This document shows, piece by piece, positions 24,356-33,445 of a stretch of DNA of 33,776 nucleotides. Each line of letters starts with the position of its first letter. The stretch's first letter is position 1. Both the position numbers and the translations under genes were made by a program. Source of the stretch: Prosthecobacter debontii (GTDB lineage Bacteria > Verrucomicrobiota > Verrucomicrobiia > Verrucomicrobiales > Verrucomicrobiaceae); assembly GCA_945869675.1 (NCBI GenBank), contig CAMBPS010000037.1:1-33776 (forward strand). The letters are read 5' to 3'. The notes beneath the pieces are model-generated. The model did no database searches. It was not told the origin of the DNA and worked only from the letters and a program-made list of their open reading frames with translations.

Positions 24356-25417
24356 ATGGGCCTGATGGATTACCTCAAAGGACAGTTTCTGGAAATCATC
24401 CAGTGGACCGATGATTCACGCGACACTCTTTGCTGGCGCTTTCCAGATGAAGATAAGGAAATCAAGCGCGGAGCTCAGCTCATCGTGCGTGAATCTCAGA
24501 CCGTGCAGTTTGTTTATTTGGGTGAATTTGGCGATACCTTTGGCCCAGGCAAACACACCCTCAACACCGAGAACATCCCAATTCTCTCGACGCTCAAAGG
24601 CTGGAAGTATGGCTTTGAGTCTCCCTTCAAAGCAGACGTCTATTACGTTAATACACGTCTCTTCACCGGCAACAAGTGGGGCACAAGCAATCCGATCATG
24701 ATGCGTGATCAGGACTTCGGCATTGTTCGTGTCCGCGCGTTCGGAACCTTTGACTTCAAGATTACCGATGTGAAGCTCTTCCTCAAAGAGGTCGCTGGAT
24801 CGGATCATCATTTCCGACTGGATGAATTTGCTGACACCATGCGCAGCCGCATTGTCAGCGTCTTCACGGATGCTCTGGCAACTGCCCAAGTTCCCGTCTT
24901 GGATCTGGCCACACGCTACAGCGAACTCGGAGATGCCCTTCTGCCGCTGATCAATCCAGCGACTCAAGGCAAATACGGCATTGAGATCACCACCTTTCTG
25001 TTGGAAAACGCCAGCGTTCCGCCAGAAGTGGAGGCTGCCATCGACAAGCGCAGCAGCATGGGCGCTATCGGCAATCTCAACGACTATGTAAAATTTCAAA
25101 TGGCTGAAGGCATGGCCCACGGCGGCCCAGGAGTCGCGGGCTCAGCCGCCGAAATCGCCATGGGTTTTGGCATGGCCAATAGCATGATGGCTCAGGGCGC
25201 CTTCAATGTCGGTGGGGCCACACCTCCACCGATACCGGGAGTTGTCACTGCTGCCCCAATTCTGAATATCCTAACCCCCGCCCAAGTTGCCCAAATTCTC
25301 GGAGTGACCGAAGGTGATGTGATCTCAAGCATCGAGTCCGGTGACATCAAGGCCAAGAAGATCGGCAGCCAATATCGCATCACAAAACTGGCACTGGATG
25401 AGTTCTTAGCGCATTAA
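24356..25417 (+). CDS. SPFH-domain protein with C-terminal excisionase-type HTH
   Basis: A 353-aa protein. Residues 1-240 form an SPFH/Band-7 domain of the YdjI type (MGLMDYLKGQFLEIIQW, VQFVYLGEFGDTFGPG, 'DFGIVRVRAFGTFDFKI', 'VPPEVEAAIDKRSSMG'). A Gly/Ala/Met-rich flexible stretch follows (about 255-300) with PPPIPG. Residues 303-353 are a MerR/excisionase-like helix-turn-helix (LTPAQVAQILGVTEGDVISS, 'KIGSQYRITKLALDEFL'). YdjI-like proteins usually sit at membranes in stress responses and often carry a zinc ribbon or GYF-like tail; a DNA-binding-type tail here is unusual. The HTH could instead bind protein. It has its own leader and no close operon partner. Confidence 0.88.
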   Translation: MGLMDYLKGQFLEIIQWTDDSRDTLCWRFPDEDKEIKRGAQLIVRESQTVQFVYLGEFGDTFGPGKHTLNTENIPILSTLKGWKYGFESPFKADVYYVNTRLFTGNKWGTSNPIMMRDQDFGIVRVRAFGTFDFKITDVKLFLKEVAGSDHHFRLDEFADTMRSRIVSVFTDALATAQVPVLDLATRYSELGDALLPLINPATQGKYGIEITTFLLENASVPPEVEAAIDKRSSMGAIGNLNDYVKFQMAEGMAHGGPGVAGSAAEIAMGFGMANSMMAQGAFNVGGATPPPIPGVVTAAPILNILTPAQVAQILGVTEGDVISSIESGDIKAKKIGSQYRITKLALDEFLAH

Positions 25418-25485
25418 GAAGTGAACTGGAGTCAGCCGTGATGACGTTTCTGCTAACTCCGCTTCCTAATGGCAAAATCCTGACA

Positions 25486-27540
25486 TCAATCGCGCATCAG
25501 AATCTGAAACAGGTCATGCCTTTTGTCTGTCCAGAGCGGAACATCAAGAGGTTCCGTGGCTTCAGGGTGATGATGAGGCGTGGTGGCTAGATGTGTTTCA
25601 TTCAGAGTAACCATGACGTAATCGGTCGAGTCAATATCACTATCCTCATCAGCTATCACGCGGGTGGTTTTCCAGCCGATGTCCTCAGCTAACTTTTCCA
25701 CCACCGGTGCCAGTGCTAAGTAAGTGTTCGTGACATGCACAACAATGATACCATCGGGCTTCATGTGCCGGCGATAGATTGCAAAGGCCTCTTTGGTGAG
25801 CAAATGTACAGGAATGGCATCTCCGCTAAAAGCGTCTAACAAAAGAACATCCAAACGCTGATCAGACTCGCGCTCCAGCATGAGCCGGGCATCGCCAAGA
25901 ATAGTCTCAATCTTTGCGCCACGTTTCTCAGCATCGGCCAAATAAGTGAAATGTTTCCGGGCCAGACGCGAGATATCAGGATTAATCTCATAGAATCGCC
26001 ATTGTTGCCCTGCACGCGCATAACAGGCCGTTGTCCCCGCCCCCATGCCAACGATACCCACGCGAGCATCAGGTCGATCCTTCAGGCTAGCTAAACACAG
26101 ACCAACCCCTGAATCACGACCATAATAAGTCACAGGCTCCTCGCGATACTCTGCTCCTAGATTCTGCATTCCGTGAATGATGCCCCCGTGGGTAAGTGTG
26201 CGGTAGGTATTCTCTAGGCCGTCGTCCCAATCTTCATCCACATTAACGGCCCCGTAGAAATTACGCACACGTTCAATCCGCTGATCCACCTTTAGCGTAA
26301 GCTCGGCCATCTTCACCAAGGCAAAGACTCCATGAGCGACAAAAATCACACAGAGTGCGCCACGAATGAACCGCTTTTTAATTCCCCAAACGGCAACGAC
26401 TAACGCAGCTACAGCGACTAATAAAGCAGCCATCAAGCCCAGTGGCCATTCCAAATAGGTCACAAAAACACGTGGTGCCACCAAACTCACCAGCAGACCT
26501 CCAAGAGCCCCGCCACCTGACATAAACAGATAAAACTCGGTCAATCGTGAAGCACCCGGTTTGAGCTTTGCCAACTCACCATGACAAACGATACAGCTGA
26601 GAAACATAGCTCCAAAACACCAGGCCATTTCCGCCAAAAAGTTCGGCGTCGGATCCCACTCCGTGTTGAGATAAATAGCTTTGTCTAGGCCAGCAATAAG
26701 AACAGCTACAACGGCCAAAAGCGACCATACACTGCGAACATACCAACGCTCATGCTCAAAGCAGATGATGAAGGTTACGAGATATAAGCTCAATGGAGCC
26801 ACCCACATGAACGGCACCACAGCCACATCCTGACAGACATGATTAGTCGTTGCCAAAAGCAGCACGCTGGCCAACGCGGGTAGCAGCACCCAAAGCACAC
26901 GCTTCCACCATGGCAAACGCTCATCAGGAATGGCAGACACCTCTTCGATCACTGTTGGCTCAATCTTTGAACTACGCTTTGAAAGGTAAATCGAAAGTAA
27001 TGCAAAAGCTGCAAATCCGCCTGACCACCACCACGTCTGTTGAGTCACATCCATTGCAGGCTCGATGATGAATGGATAGGTCAATAAAGCAGCCAGCGAG
27101 CCCAAATTCGAAAGCGCGTAGAGACGCCACGGTTGCTGCCCTGGCAAGGATCGGGTGAACCAAACCTGACTGAGTGGACTGGTGCTGGAGAGCACAAAAT
27201 AAGGCAGCCCAACGGTGCCTAAGAGCAGCAGCAAGATACGGCCCACAGGATCTTCATCTCCAGCAGGCTTCCAGCTATCGCTCGGGGAAATGGGCAAACA
27301 AATCAGCGCTAAAATGACCAAGACACCATGAACGATAAACTGCGTGCGTCGTTGCAATTTGTTCAGCAAATGAGCATAGGCGTAACCTGCAAAAAGCACG
27401 ATTTGAAAAAACAACATGCAGGTCGTCCAAACACCAGGGCTACCACCGAACCAAGGTAAGATGAACTTGCTAATCATCGGCTGAACTTGAAAGAGCAAGA
27501 AGGCGCTGAGAAGGCTCAGGAGGGAGAGTTGCAGATACAT
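25486..27540 (-). CDS. Polytopic membrane protein fused to spermidine synthase-like domain
   Basis: This 684-aa protein has about 13 hydrophobic segments over residues 1-430, opening with 'LLSAFLLFQVQPMISKFILPWFGG', the usual start of membrane spermidine-synthase-like proteins. A soluble C-terminal Rossmann methyltransferase/aminopropyltransferase domain follows with VGIVGMGAGTTACYA, FYEINPDISRLA, ILGDARL, 'DVLLLDAFSGDAIPVHLLT' and 'GIIVVHVTNTYL'. Such fusions are annotated as fused MFS/spermidine synthase; true aminopropyl transfer is often unproven. It is downstream of PAP2 phosphatase and GT39 genes on the same strand, which suggests a membrane-lipid or envelope modification theme. Confidence 0.88.
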   Translation of the reverse strand: MYLQLSLLSLLSAFLLFQVQPMISKFILPWFGGSPGVWTTCMLFFQIVLFAGYAYAHLLNKLQRRTQFIVHGVLVILALICLPISPSDSWKPAGDEDPVGRILLLLLGTVGLPYFVLSSTSPLSQVWFTRSLPGQQPWRLYALSNLGSLAALLTYPFIIEPAMDVTQQTWWWSGGFAAFALLSIYLSKRSSKIEPTVIEEVSAIPDERLPWWKRVLWVLLPALASVLLLATTNHVCQDVAVVPFMWVAPLSLYLVTFIICFEHERWYVRSVWSLLAVVAVLIAGLDKAIYLNTEWDPTPNFLAEMAWCFGAMFLSCIVCHGELAKLKPGASRLTEFYLFMSGGGALGGLLVSLVAPRVFVTYLEWPLGLMAALLVAVAALVVAVWGIKKRFIRGALCVIFVAHGVFALVKMAELTLKVDQRIERVRNFYGAVNVDEDWDDGLENTYRTLTHGGIIHGMQNLGAEYREEPVTYYGRDSGVGLCLASLKDRPDARVGIVGMGAGTTACYARAGQQWRFYEINPDISRLARKHFTYLADAEKRGAKIETILGDARLMLERESDQRLDVLLLDAFSGDAIPVHLLTKEAFAIYRRHMKPDGIIVVHVTNTYLALAPVVEKLAEDIGWKTTRVIADEDSDIDSTDYVMVTLNETHLATTPHHHPEATEPLDVPLWTDKRHDLFQILMRD

Positions 27541-27609
27541 GAAAGAGAATACAGGGATGTGGCAACGAAGGCTATGCTAGAACCTTCCAAACTTGCGATG
27601 ACTTTCTGT

Positions 27610-28209
27610 TCAAATAACAGCAAGCTGGCGCTGCAGCAACCTCGTCACTCCCCAGCCGACTAGAATCCCCATGCCAATGGAGGGCACGACATCGCTAGGC
27701 CAGTGCGCGCCAACGTAGATTCTGGAATAGGCTACTAGCAACGCTAGAAAATAGAGGGCCGCACCGGATCGACGATAAAACAGGGCCACCGTTGTCGCTG
27801 CAGCAAACAAGTTCATCACATGACTGCTAGGAAAGGAACTTCCACGCAAATCGCCTTTGGGGGCGCTCATTCGCTGAGTTGGCGCAGAGAAAAGGCGCAT
27901 AAATTCAGGAGAACCTTTGCCGAGATCACGAATCATCACATTTTCCAACGAATCTCGTGGTCGCACTCTGCCAACCATCTTTTTTAAACTGTGGGAAATG
28001 ATCCCATCGCTCACACCAAGCGCAAGAGCTAAGCAAAGAATCAGCAACCGTCCCTTCTTGCCCCCATGCCACAGAACGAGCAGGAGCACCAAAAGAAGCA
28101 AAGGCAACCAAGCATTGATCGCAGAAACAGCCGGCATCAACCAATCCATGAGCGGATGCGTCCACTCGAGGTTGATTTGATGAAGAATAAAAAGATCCCA
28201 GGAGATCAT
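27610..28209 (-). CDS. PAP2-family phosphatase (membrane)
   Basis: This 199-aa integral membrane protein has five to six hydrophobic segments and the three PAP2 signatures: KKMVGRVRPRD (K-x6-RP), SSFPSSHVMN (PSxH, here PSSH) and YSRIYVGAHWPSDV (SR-x5-H-x3-D). It should dephosphorylate a lipid phosphate such as undecaprenyl diphosphate, phosphatidylglycerol phosphate or lipid A. Its ATG overlaps the TGA of the GT39 gene (ATGA), so translation is probably coupled. A nearby uppS product would make undecaprenyl diphosphate, but that gene is 24 kb away in this window. Confidence 0.92.
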   Translation of the reverse strand: MISWDLFILHQINLEWTHPLMDWLMPAVSAINAWLPLLLLVLLLVLWHGGKKGRLLILCLALALGVSDGIISHSLKKMVGRVRPRDSLENVMIRDLGKGSPEFMRLFSAPTQRMSAPKGDLRGSSFPSSHVMNLFAAATTVALFYRRSGAALYFLALLVAYSRIYVGAHWPSDVVPSIGMGILVGWGVTRLLQRQLAVI

Positions 28210-29804
28210 GGAGTCCCCATCTTTTTCCAAGTTTGCAATCGATGCCCTAGGAACACTTGATAGACACGCGCGGTATCTCCAAGCGGCACTTCGACCTTGC
28301 CGAAAGCTTCAATTTTCTCAAAACAGTCAGATACGAGTTTCGGCAGTGCGCTTTGAGTAAAGATCAAAGCATCGTCTCCCAGCCGCTCTTCTGCTCCCGG
28401 CCAAATTTCATACTGAGACATTGGATGACCTGAAGGCTCGTAGCGGTAAGTCCGCGGATGCTGAGGCATATTAAAAGCCATCTGTGCAGCGCTGTAGCGA
28501 TGCCCCAAAGCCATGACAAAGGTTCTTTCTGGACGCGGAACCGTTTCTAAATACTTGCCTGCTTGTGCTCCCGTTTCTCTCCATCCGCGGAGTTCTGCCA
28601 GCTTCTTGTGGCCTTTTAAACTGGTCAAAAAGGTAATGGGCACGATGAGATGCAAAATCATGGTGATAAAACCTGCCACACGAAAGCTCCATTTCTGCCA
28701 ATTGGCAGACTTTCCCCAAGGCAGGTGCCCAGCAAACCAGGCCGCCAGAAGAATGAACGAAGGCACATAAAAAACAGCGGGCCAATTCGGATTGATGCGC
28801 TGACGCAAAGCCAACAAGGTGAAGATCATCAAAGCGGGCGCCGAAAAGAGCAGTAAAAAACGTCCGCGACGATCCATACTTTTCCAATGGGTCACCCCTA
28901 CCCAAAGAACCCACATCAGAGCTAACCAAGTCACTGGAGTATAGACCAATGCCTGCACGCCTGGCCATTCCAAAGTCCGACTCAACCAATGCCAAAAATC
29001 AAGACTCTTCGTATCAAAATGATGAGCCGTATGCTCAAGCGTGATCCATTGATGCTGTTGTTGCCAATGTAAAACTGGCAGTAAAAAAAGCGCACTGATG
29101 ACAATGGAGATCCAGAAACGCGGATTCTTTAGCAGCGCACGATCCTCTTTTGAAACAGCAGCAAAGACCACCATCAATAAAGGAAAAACCAGCATCATTT
29201 GTTTACTCAAGGTGCCAATACCCATCACCAGAGCCAGCATGAGCCAGCGCAACCATGAACTCGGTGTTTGGACTGTAGACCAATACAGTAACAGTGCTAG
29301 GGTCCAGGTCAGGAGTAGCGGGGCATCAATGGTGAAGAACAAATTTAAACCAGCACTGGCAGGTGTAAGCAGCATCAACACGGCAGCCATGAAGCCGGTG
29401 CGTGCATCATAAAGGCTTCGAGTAAGTGCAAAGAAAGCAGCCAGAGTTCCTGTTCCGAGCAACAAGGCAGCAAGACGAATCCCCCAATCAGTATCTCCGG
29501 TCAGACGTCCGACAACACCCATGATCCAGCCAATCATTGGAGGCTTACTGTAGTAGCCCCAATCCAATTGCCGCCCCCAATCCCAGTAGTAGGCCTCATC
29601 ACCTGCCAAATCTGCTTGCGAACAGAAAAACAAAGTGAAAACAGCACGAAAAGCAAAGACACCCGCCAGCAAAATCCAAAAGCGGCGCGTCCAGTCGGGA
29701 GATGAGTCTTTAGAGGAAATCAATCGGTGAAGGCTTAGACAGCGAATTCCGCTAGGCAAGCAAGCATTCACCGATCGCCCCAAGAGATGTGCAGCTGAAA
29801 GCAA
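28206..29804 (-). CDS. Glycosyltransferase family 39 (ArnT-like) membrane protein
   Basis: This 532-aa GT-C fold protein has about 11 membrane helices. The first periplasmic loop holds the catalytic Asp-Glu (LAGDEAYYWDW) followed by GYYSKPPMIGWIM, as in ArnT/PMT_2 enzymes. Such enzymes use a polyprenyl-phosphate sugar to glycosylate lipid A, proteins or other periplasmic acceptors. A soluble C-terminal domain has GHRYSAAQMAF. There is no ATG before the active-site loop. The start is therefore non-ATG: TTG at 29804, or more likely GTG at 29771 (VNACLPSG). Its stop overlaps the PAP2 start, and the pair fits lipid-linked sugar transfer plus carrier recycling. Confidence 0.88.
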   Translation of the reverse strand: MLSAAHLLGRSVNACLPSGIRCLSLHRLISSKDSSPDWTRRFWILLAGVFAFRAVFTLFFCSQADLAGDEAYYWDWGRQLDWGYYSKPPMIGWIMGVVGRLTGDTDWGIRLAALLLGTGTLAAFFALTRSLYDARTGFMAAVLMLLTPASAGLNLFFTIDAPLLLTWTLALLLYWSTVQTPSSWLRWLMLALVMGIGTLSKQMMLVFPLLMVVFAAVSKEDRALLKNPRFWISIVISALFLLPVLHWQQQHQWITLEHTAHHFDTKSLDFWHWLSRTLEWPGVQALVYTPVTWLALMWVLWVGVTHWKSMDRRGRFLLLFSAPALMIFTLLALRQRINPNWPAVFYVPSFILLAAWFAGHLPWGKSANWQKWSFRVAGFITMILHLIVPITFLTSLKGHKKLAELRGWRETGAQAGKYLETVPRPERTFVMALGHRYSAAQMAFNMPQHPRTYRYEPSGHPMSQYEIWPGAEERLGDDALIFTQSALPKLVSDCFEKIEAFGKVEVPLGDTARVYQVFLGHRLQTWKKMGTP

Positions 29805-29849
29805 TCACATTGCAATGATTCAAGATCCAAGCACGTTCACTGCTTCCTC

Positions 29850-30593
29850 ATGCAGCGCCTTATTTTCATTGCCCTTATTCTACTGACCCTTTCCGTGGCT
29901 CAAGCTGCTGATCTTCCAAAGATCCCAGCAAAACCCATCGCAGAGAAGAAAGAATTACTATTTACTGATGACTTCGAAAGCCCCACACCTGCCAAGCCTT
30001 GGCATAAAGTGGTCGATACTTTCAGCTTCGAAAATGGCACCCTCAAAGGTGTACAAACTCGAGAAAAAGACATGCCATCCAAGGATGGTAAATCTGTGAT
30101 CAAAGCCCATGCCGCCGTCTATGGCCTAGAGATCCCGACTAAGGATAGCGTTATCGAAGCCAAGATCCGCTTTGAAGGTGCCTCCATGATCGACGTTGAG
30201 TTTGATGACCGCAAATACACGGGTGCCCATTATGGTCATCTATGCCGAGCTCAAGTTCGCCTGAATGGCGTCACCCTTATTGATGAACGAGACGGCGGCA
30301 TGAAGAATGAGACTCGCGAAATGCGCAATGACCCAACGAAAAAGAAGGAAGTGGCCGAATTGCTCAAAGGCCGCCAGATCACTTACCCCACCCAGCTCGA
30401 AGCTGGGAAGTGGTACACTCTTGTAGTAGAAACTATCGGCGATGAAATGCGTGTCACCCTTGATGGCAAACCTGCTGCGTATTTAAAATCGTCTGGCATT
30501 GCCCATGCTACAAAATCTAAAATTGAGCTCGGTGTCGCAGGTAAAAACGGTTTCTTTGATGATATCAAAGTGTGGAATGCCGCAGCCAAATAA
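29850..30593 (+). CDS. Secreted DUF1080/LamG-like protein
   Basis: A 247-aa protein with a signal peptide (MQRLIFIALILLTLSVAQAA), then a jelly-roll-type domain: LLFTDDFESPTPAKPWHKVV, 'TFSFENGTLKGVQ', 'IEAKIRFEGASMIDVEFDD', 'LEAGKWYTLVVETIGDEMRV' and 'GFFDDIKVWNA'. It matches the general pattern of DUF1080/3-keto-disaccharide hydrolase or concanavalin-like proteins, which are greatly expanded in Planctomycetes and Verrucomicrobia. A carbohydrate-related function in the periplasm is likely but not shown. It is followed 13 bp later by the TPR-redoxin gene, so probably co-transcribed. It is divergent from the GT39 gene with a short shared promoter region. Confidence 0.82.
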   Translation: MQRLIFIALILLTLSVAQAADLPKIPAKPIAEKKELLFTDDFESPTPAKPWHKVVDTFSFENGTLKGVQTREKDMPSKDGKSVIKAHAAVYGLEIPTKDSVIEAKIRFEGASMIDVEFDDRKYTGAHYGHLCRAQVRLNGVTLIDERDGGMKNETREMRNDPTKKKEVAELLKGRQITYPTQLEAGKWYTLVVETIGDEMRVTLDGKPAAYLKSSGIAHATKSKIELGVAGKNGFFDDIKVWNAAAK

Positions 30594-30606
30594 AAAAGAA
30601 TTCTTC

Positions 30607-32904
30607 ATGCCCATCAGCCTTCGCATCGCTTTCGTCATTTGTGCCTCGGTAGGCTTTTGCCGGGCTGACCATGCATTACCGGGCCAATCGGTTCATGGCG
30701 AGTCTTTCAACGAAGGACCACGCCAAGCCGCTGTTCTGCTTCCAGGCTGTGGAAAGATCCACTTCCCGATCAGCAGCAAGAACGCTGAAGCGCAAGCTTT
30801 CTTCAACCAAGGAGTCGGGCAGTTGCATGGCTTTTGGTACTTTGAAGCAGAGCGGTCCTTCCGCCAGGTCGCGGCCTTAGACAAAGAATGCCCCATGGCC
30901 TACTGGGGCATGGCCATGGCAAATTCAGGCAACGAAAAACGTGCCAAAGAGTTCATCAAAAAAGCCACCGCTCTCAAGGATAAGGCCAATGACTTTGAAA
31001 AGCTCTGGATCGGCACACTGGAAACCTTCTACAAAGACAGCAAAGACGACAAACGAGATAAAAAACAGCGTTCACTCGATTACATCCGTGATCTCGAAAC
31101 CATCGTCCAAGACCATCCTAACGACATTGAAGCAAAGGCTTTTTTGGTTTGGAAAACCTGGCATTCCAATGACGTCGCCCCAATCACTAGTTATCAGGCA
31201 GTCAACGCCCTTTTGGATCAGGTCTTTGCAGCCAACCCTGAGCACCCCGCCCATCATTACCGGATTCATCTATGGGACAGCCGAAAGCCCGCACAGGCCC
31301 TGAAATCTGCAGCACTGAATGGCCAAGTGGCGCCTGGGATCGCTCACATGTGGCACATGCCTGGACACACTTTTTCAAAATTGAAGCGCTTTGATGATGC
31401 TGCCTGGCAGCAGGAAGCCAGCACAAGAATTGATCATGCTTACATGATTAAAAACTGGATCCTTCCCAACCTCATCCATAATTACGCTCACAATGAAGAA
31501 TGGCTGATCCGCACCTACAATGAATTAGGCCGTGCCAAAGATGCGATGGGATTGGCAAAAAGCCTGATTCGCACACCACAACATCCCGCCAACAACACGT
31601 TGGATAAAGAAAGCAACACCGCCAGCTATGGTCGAACTCGCCTCATTGACACTTTGATTAAGTGGGAACTCTGGGATGAGTTGCTGACTATCACAGACAG
31701 CCCACTCATTGGTCCTGTTATTCAGCCTAGTCATGAGGCTACGCGTCTGCGTGCTCGTGGTGTGGCCTACTATTTCAAAAATGACTCCAAAGGACTTGCT
31801 GCAGCCCTCGGGGCCTTAGAAGCCTTAGCAATCAAGACCCAAAAGACCAAGGCTAAAGAGGCCAAAACGACCACTCCCGCTAAAGCCAACGCTTCTGGAG
31901 CGACCAAGCAAAAGCTTGCGGAAGAGAAAAGTGTGCCGAAAAAAGACGAAGTTGAAAAACAATCTTCCGAAAAAGCCAAACCAGACGCAGTCAAAACAGA
32001 AAAGTCTAAATCAGAGACGCTAGCCAAGGCTTTGGCAGACCTCAGAGCACTGAATGCTGTAATCACTCAATCCAAAACAGCGGAGGACATGATTAAAAAG
32101 GCAACCGATATGCCAAAGGAATTGAGCCTGCGGTTATGGCTTAATTTAAACAACAAAGTCGCCACTACAGAAAACCTATCCAAGCTACCTCAAGATCTCG
32201 CAGGTCTCGCAGTAAAGACAGAAGCTCAAGTGGCTCTTGGCAAAATGGACGATGCTAAAAAAACCTTCCTTGAAGTCAAGAGGCTGGCCTTTGCCATGGA
32301 TGACAACCTGCCCATCAAGCAACGTCTGGATAAACTATCAAAAACCTTCGGCGAAACAGGTGAGTGGCGCTCTAAGGCTCCCAAGCGCACGGACAGCGGC
32401 ACACGCCCAAGTTTGGAGTCCTTGGGGCCAGTTCACTGGTCACCACCATCCGCACCTAACTGGCAAGCTTTGACTCTGGATGGTAAGCCCGTGAATCAAA
32501 CTCAGTTCGCAGGAAAGCCACACGTGCTGCTCTTTTATCTCGGTGCTGCCTGCACTCACTGCATGAAGCAGGTCAACGAGTTTTCAAAAGTCGCCGCCGA
32601 CTATGAAAAAGCTGGTATCTCCATGGCCGCGATCACCCGCGAACCGCGATCACTGGCGGGAAGGATCGCCGAACAGATGAGCACAAAGAAACTGCCCCCC
32701 TTCCCTGTTTATTGCGATCCGAGCCTATCGATGTTCAAAACCTTCCGCGCCTACGACGACTTTGAGGAAGAACCTCTACATGCCGCGGTTTTGATTGATG
32801 CAAAGGGCAGACTCCGCTGGATTGACATTAGTTGGGAACCCTTCAGTAACACGACCTTTCTTCTCCAAGAAGCTCAGCGCCTGCTCAGTCTGCCCGAGGA
32901 CTAA
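30607..32904 (+). CDS. Secreted TPR protein with C-terminal redoxin domain
   Basis: A 765-aa protein in three parts. A signal peptide (about 1-18) precedes a TPR-like helical region to about residue 405 with HFPISSKNAEAQAFFNQGVG, CPMAYWGMAMANSGN, 'HHYRIHLWDSRKPAQAL' and 'GIAHMWHMPGHTFSKL'. A Lys/Ala/Glu-rich low-complexity linker spans about 408-478. A second helical segment leads to a thioredoxin/AhpC-type domain from about 608, with AACTHCMKQV giving Cys649 and Cys652. The CxxC suggests a thiol-disulfide oxidoreductase in the periplasm, like TlpA/ResA. The ATG at 30607 directly starts the signal peptide. It is convergent with the hydrolase remnant, only 2 bp apart. Confidence 0.88.
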   Translation: MPISLRIAFVICASVGFCRADHALPGQSVHGESFNEGPRQAAVLLPGCGKIHFPISSKNAEAQAFFNQGVGQLHGFWYFEAERSFRQVAALDKECPMAYWGMAMANSGNEKRAKEFIKKATALKDKANDFEKLWIGTLETFYKDSKDDKRDKKQRSLDYIRDLETIVQDHPNDIEAKAFLVWKTWHSNDVAPITSYQAVNALLDQVFAANPEHPAHHYRIHLWDSRKPAQALKSAALNGQVAPGIAHMWHMPGHTFSKLKRFDDAAWQQEASTRIDHAYMIKNWILPNLIHNYAHNEEWLIRTYNELGRAKDAMGLAKSLIRTPQHPANNTLDKESNTASYGRTRLIDTLIKWELWDELLTITDSPLIGPVIQPSHEATRLRARGVAYYFKNDSKGLAAALGALEALAIKTQKTKAKEAKTTTPAKANASGATKQKLAEEKSVPKKDEVEKQSSEKAKPDAVKTEKSKSETLAKALADLRALNAVITQSKTAEDMIKKATDMPKELSLRLWLNLNNKVATTENLSKLPQDLAGLAVKTEAQVALGKMDDAKKTFLEVKRLAFAMDDNLPIKQRLDKLSKTFGETGEWRSKAPKRTDSGTRPSLESLGPVHWSPPSAPNWQALTLDGKPVNQTQFAGKPHVLLFYLGAACTHCMKQVNEFSKVAADYEKAGISMAAITREPRSLAGRIAEQMSTKKLPPFPVYCDPSLSMFKTFRAYDDFEEEPLHAAVLIDAKGRLRWIDISWEPFSNTTFLLQEAQRLLSLPED

Positions 32905-32906
32905 GG

Positions 32907-33391
32907 TCACTTCTTTTCCTTCGCTTTTCGCAGATCCATCTCACAATCGGCGTCCGGCGCAGTGGCGGCGCCTGTTAGATCCACTGGATGTGTATAAAGA
33001 TAGCGCCAGACCTCTTCATGAACAAAATGGCCGGCAGCGTCTTTCACTGAGGCAGTGCCAGGAACGACACTTGAATGAGCCCGATTAGCATTTCCTTTGA
33101 CATCCGCAGCCGTGGTTAGACGGCGCGAGTTTTGATACGGTGGCTTAGCCTCATCTACGTTTACGATCGGACCAAAGTCAGCTAACCCAAGGAGTTGCCA
33201 AGAGCGGCAGTAGTGATCTCCCTCCCAGCCACCATCCAGAACATGGCTGAAACCAAAATAACGATTTGGTGGAGTGGCCGAAGGCAATCCCTGCCATGTT
33301 TCTAGATTGTCTCGCGGACCACAAAGCATGACCACTCGATCCACCTTTTGATGCTTGGCAAATCGGGCTGCCGTAGTGCTACCATGAGAGG
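32907..33391 (-). pseudogene. 3' remnant of a BPSS1187-family alpha/beta-hydrolase, cut by an IS element
   Basis: The frame encodes about 161 residues of hydrolase C-terminus, beginning at SHGSTTAARFAKHQ. It continues with 'VVMLCGPRDNLETWQGLPSA', 'RYFGFSHVLDGGWEGDHYCR' and 'VNVDEAKPPYQNSRRL', a pattern I know from BPSS1187-type proteins. The upstream half, including the signal peptide and first strands, is missing because sequence beyond 33391 is an IS3-family end. The S-H-G looks like the tail of the GxSxG nucleophile elbow, so the break lies beside the active serine. The frame continues into the IS to an ATG at 33455, but those residues are not native. Probably inactive. Confidence 0.8.
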
Positions 33392-33445
33392 TGAGGTGCT
33401 GTAGTTTTCTGGACCAAGGACAAATCAACAAACTACAGTTCTTCC

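Noticed and set aside
24416..25120. 234-aa minus-strand frame opposite the SPFH gene
   Set aside because: It is the antisense shadow of a strongly recognisable SPFH protein.
33399..33438. Terminator reading of the inverted repeat CTGTAGTTT/AAACTACAG
   Set aside because: The loop is 22 bases with no T-run after it. It lies inside the IS left end, before orfA.
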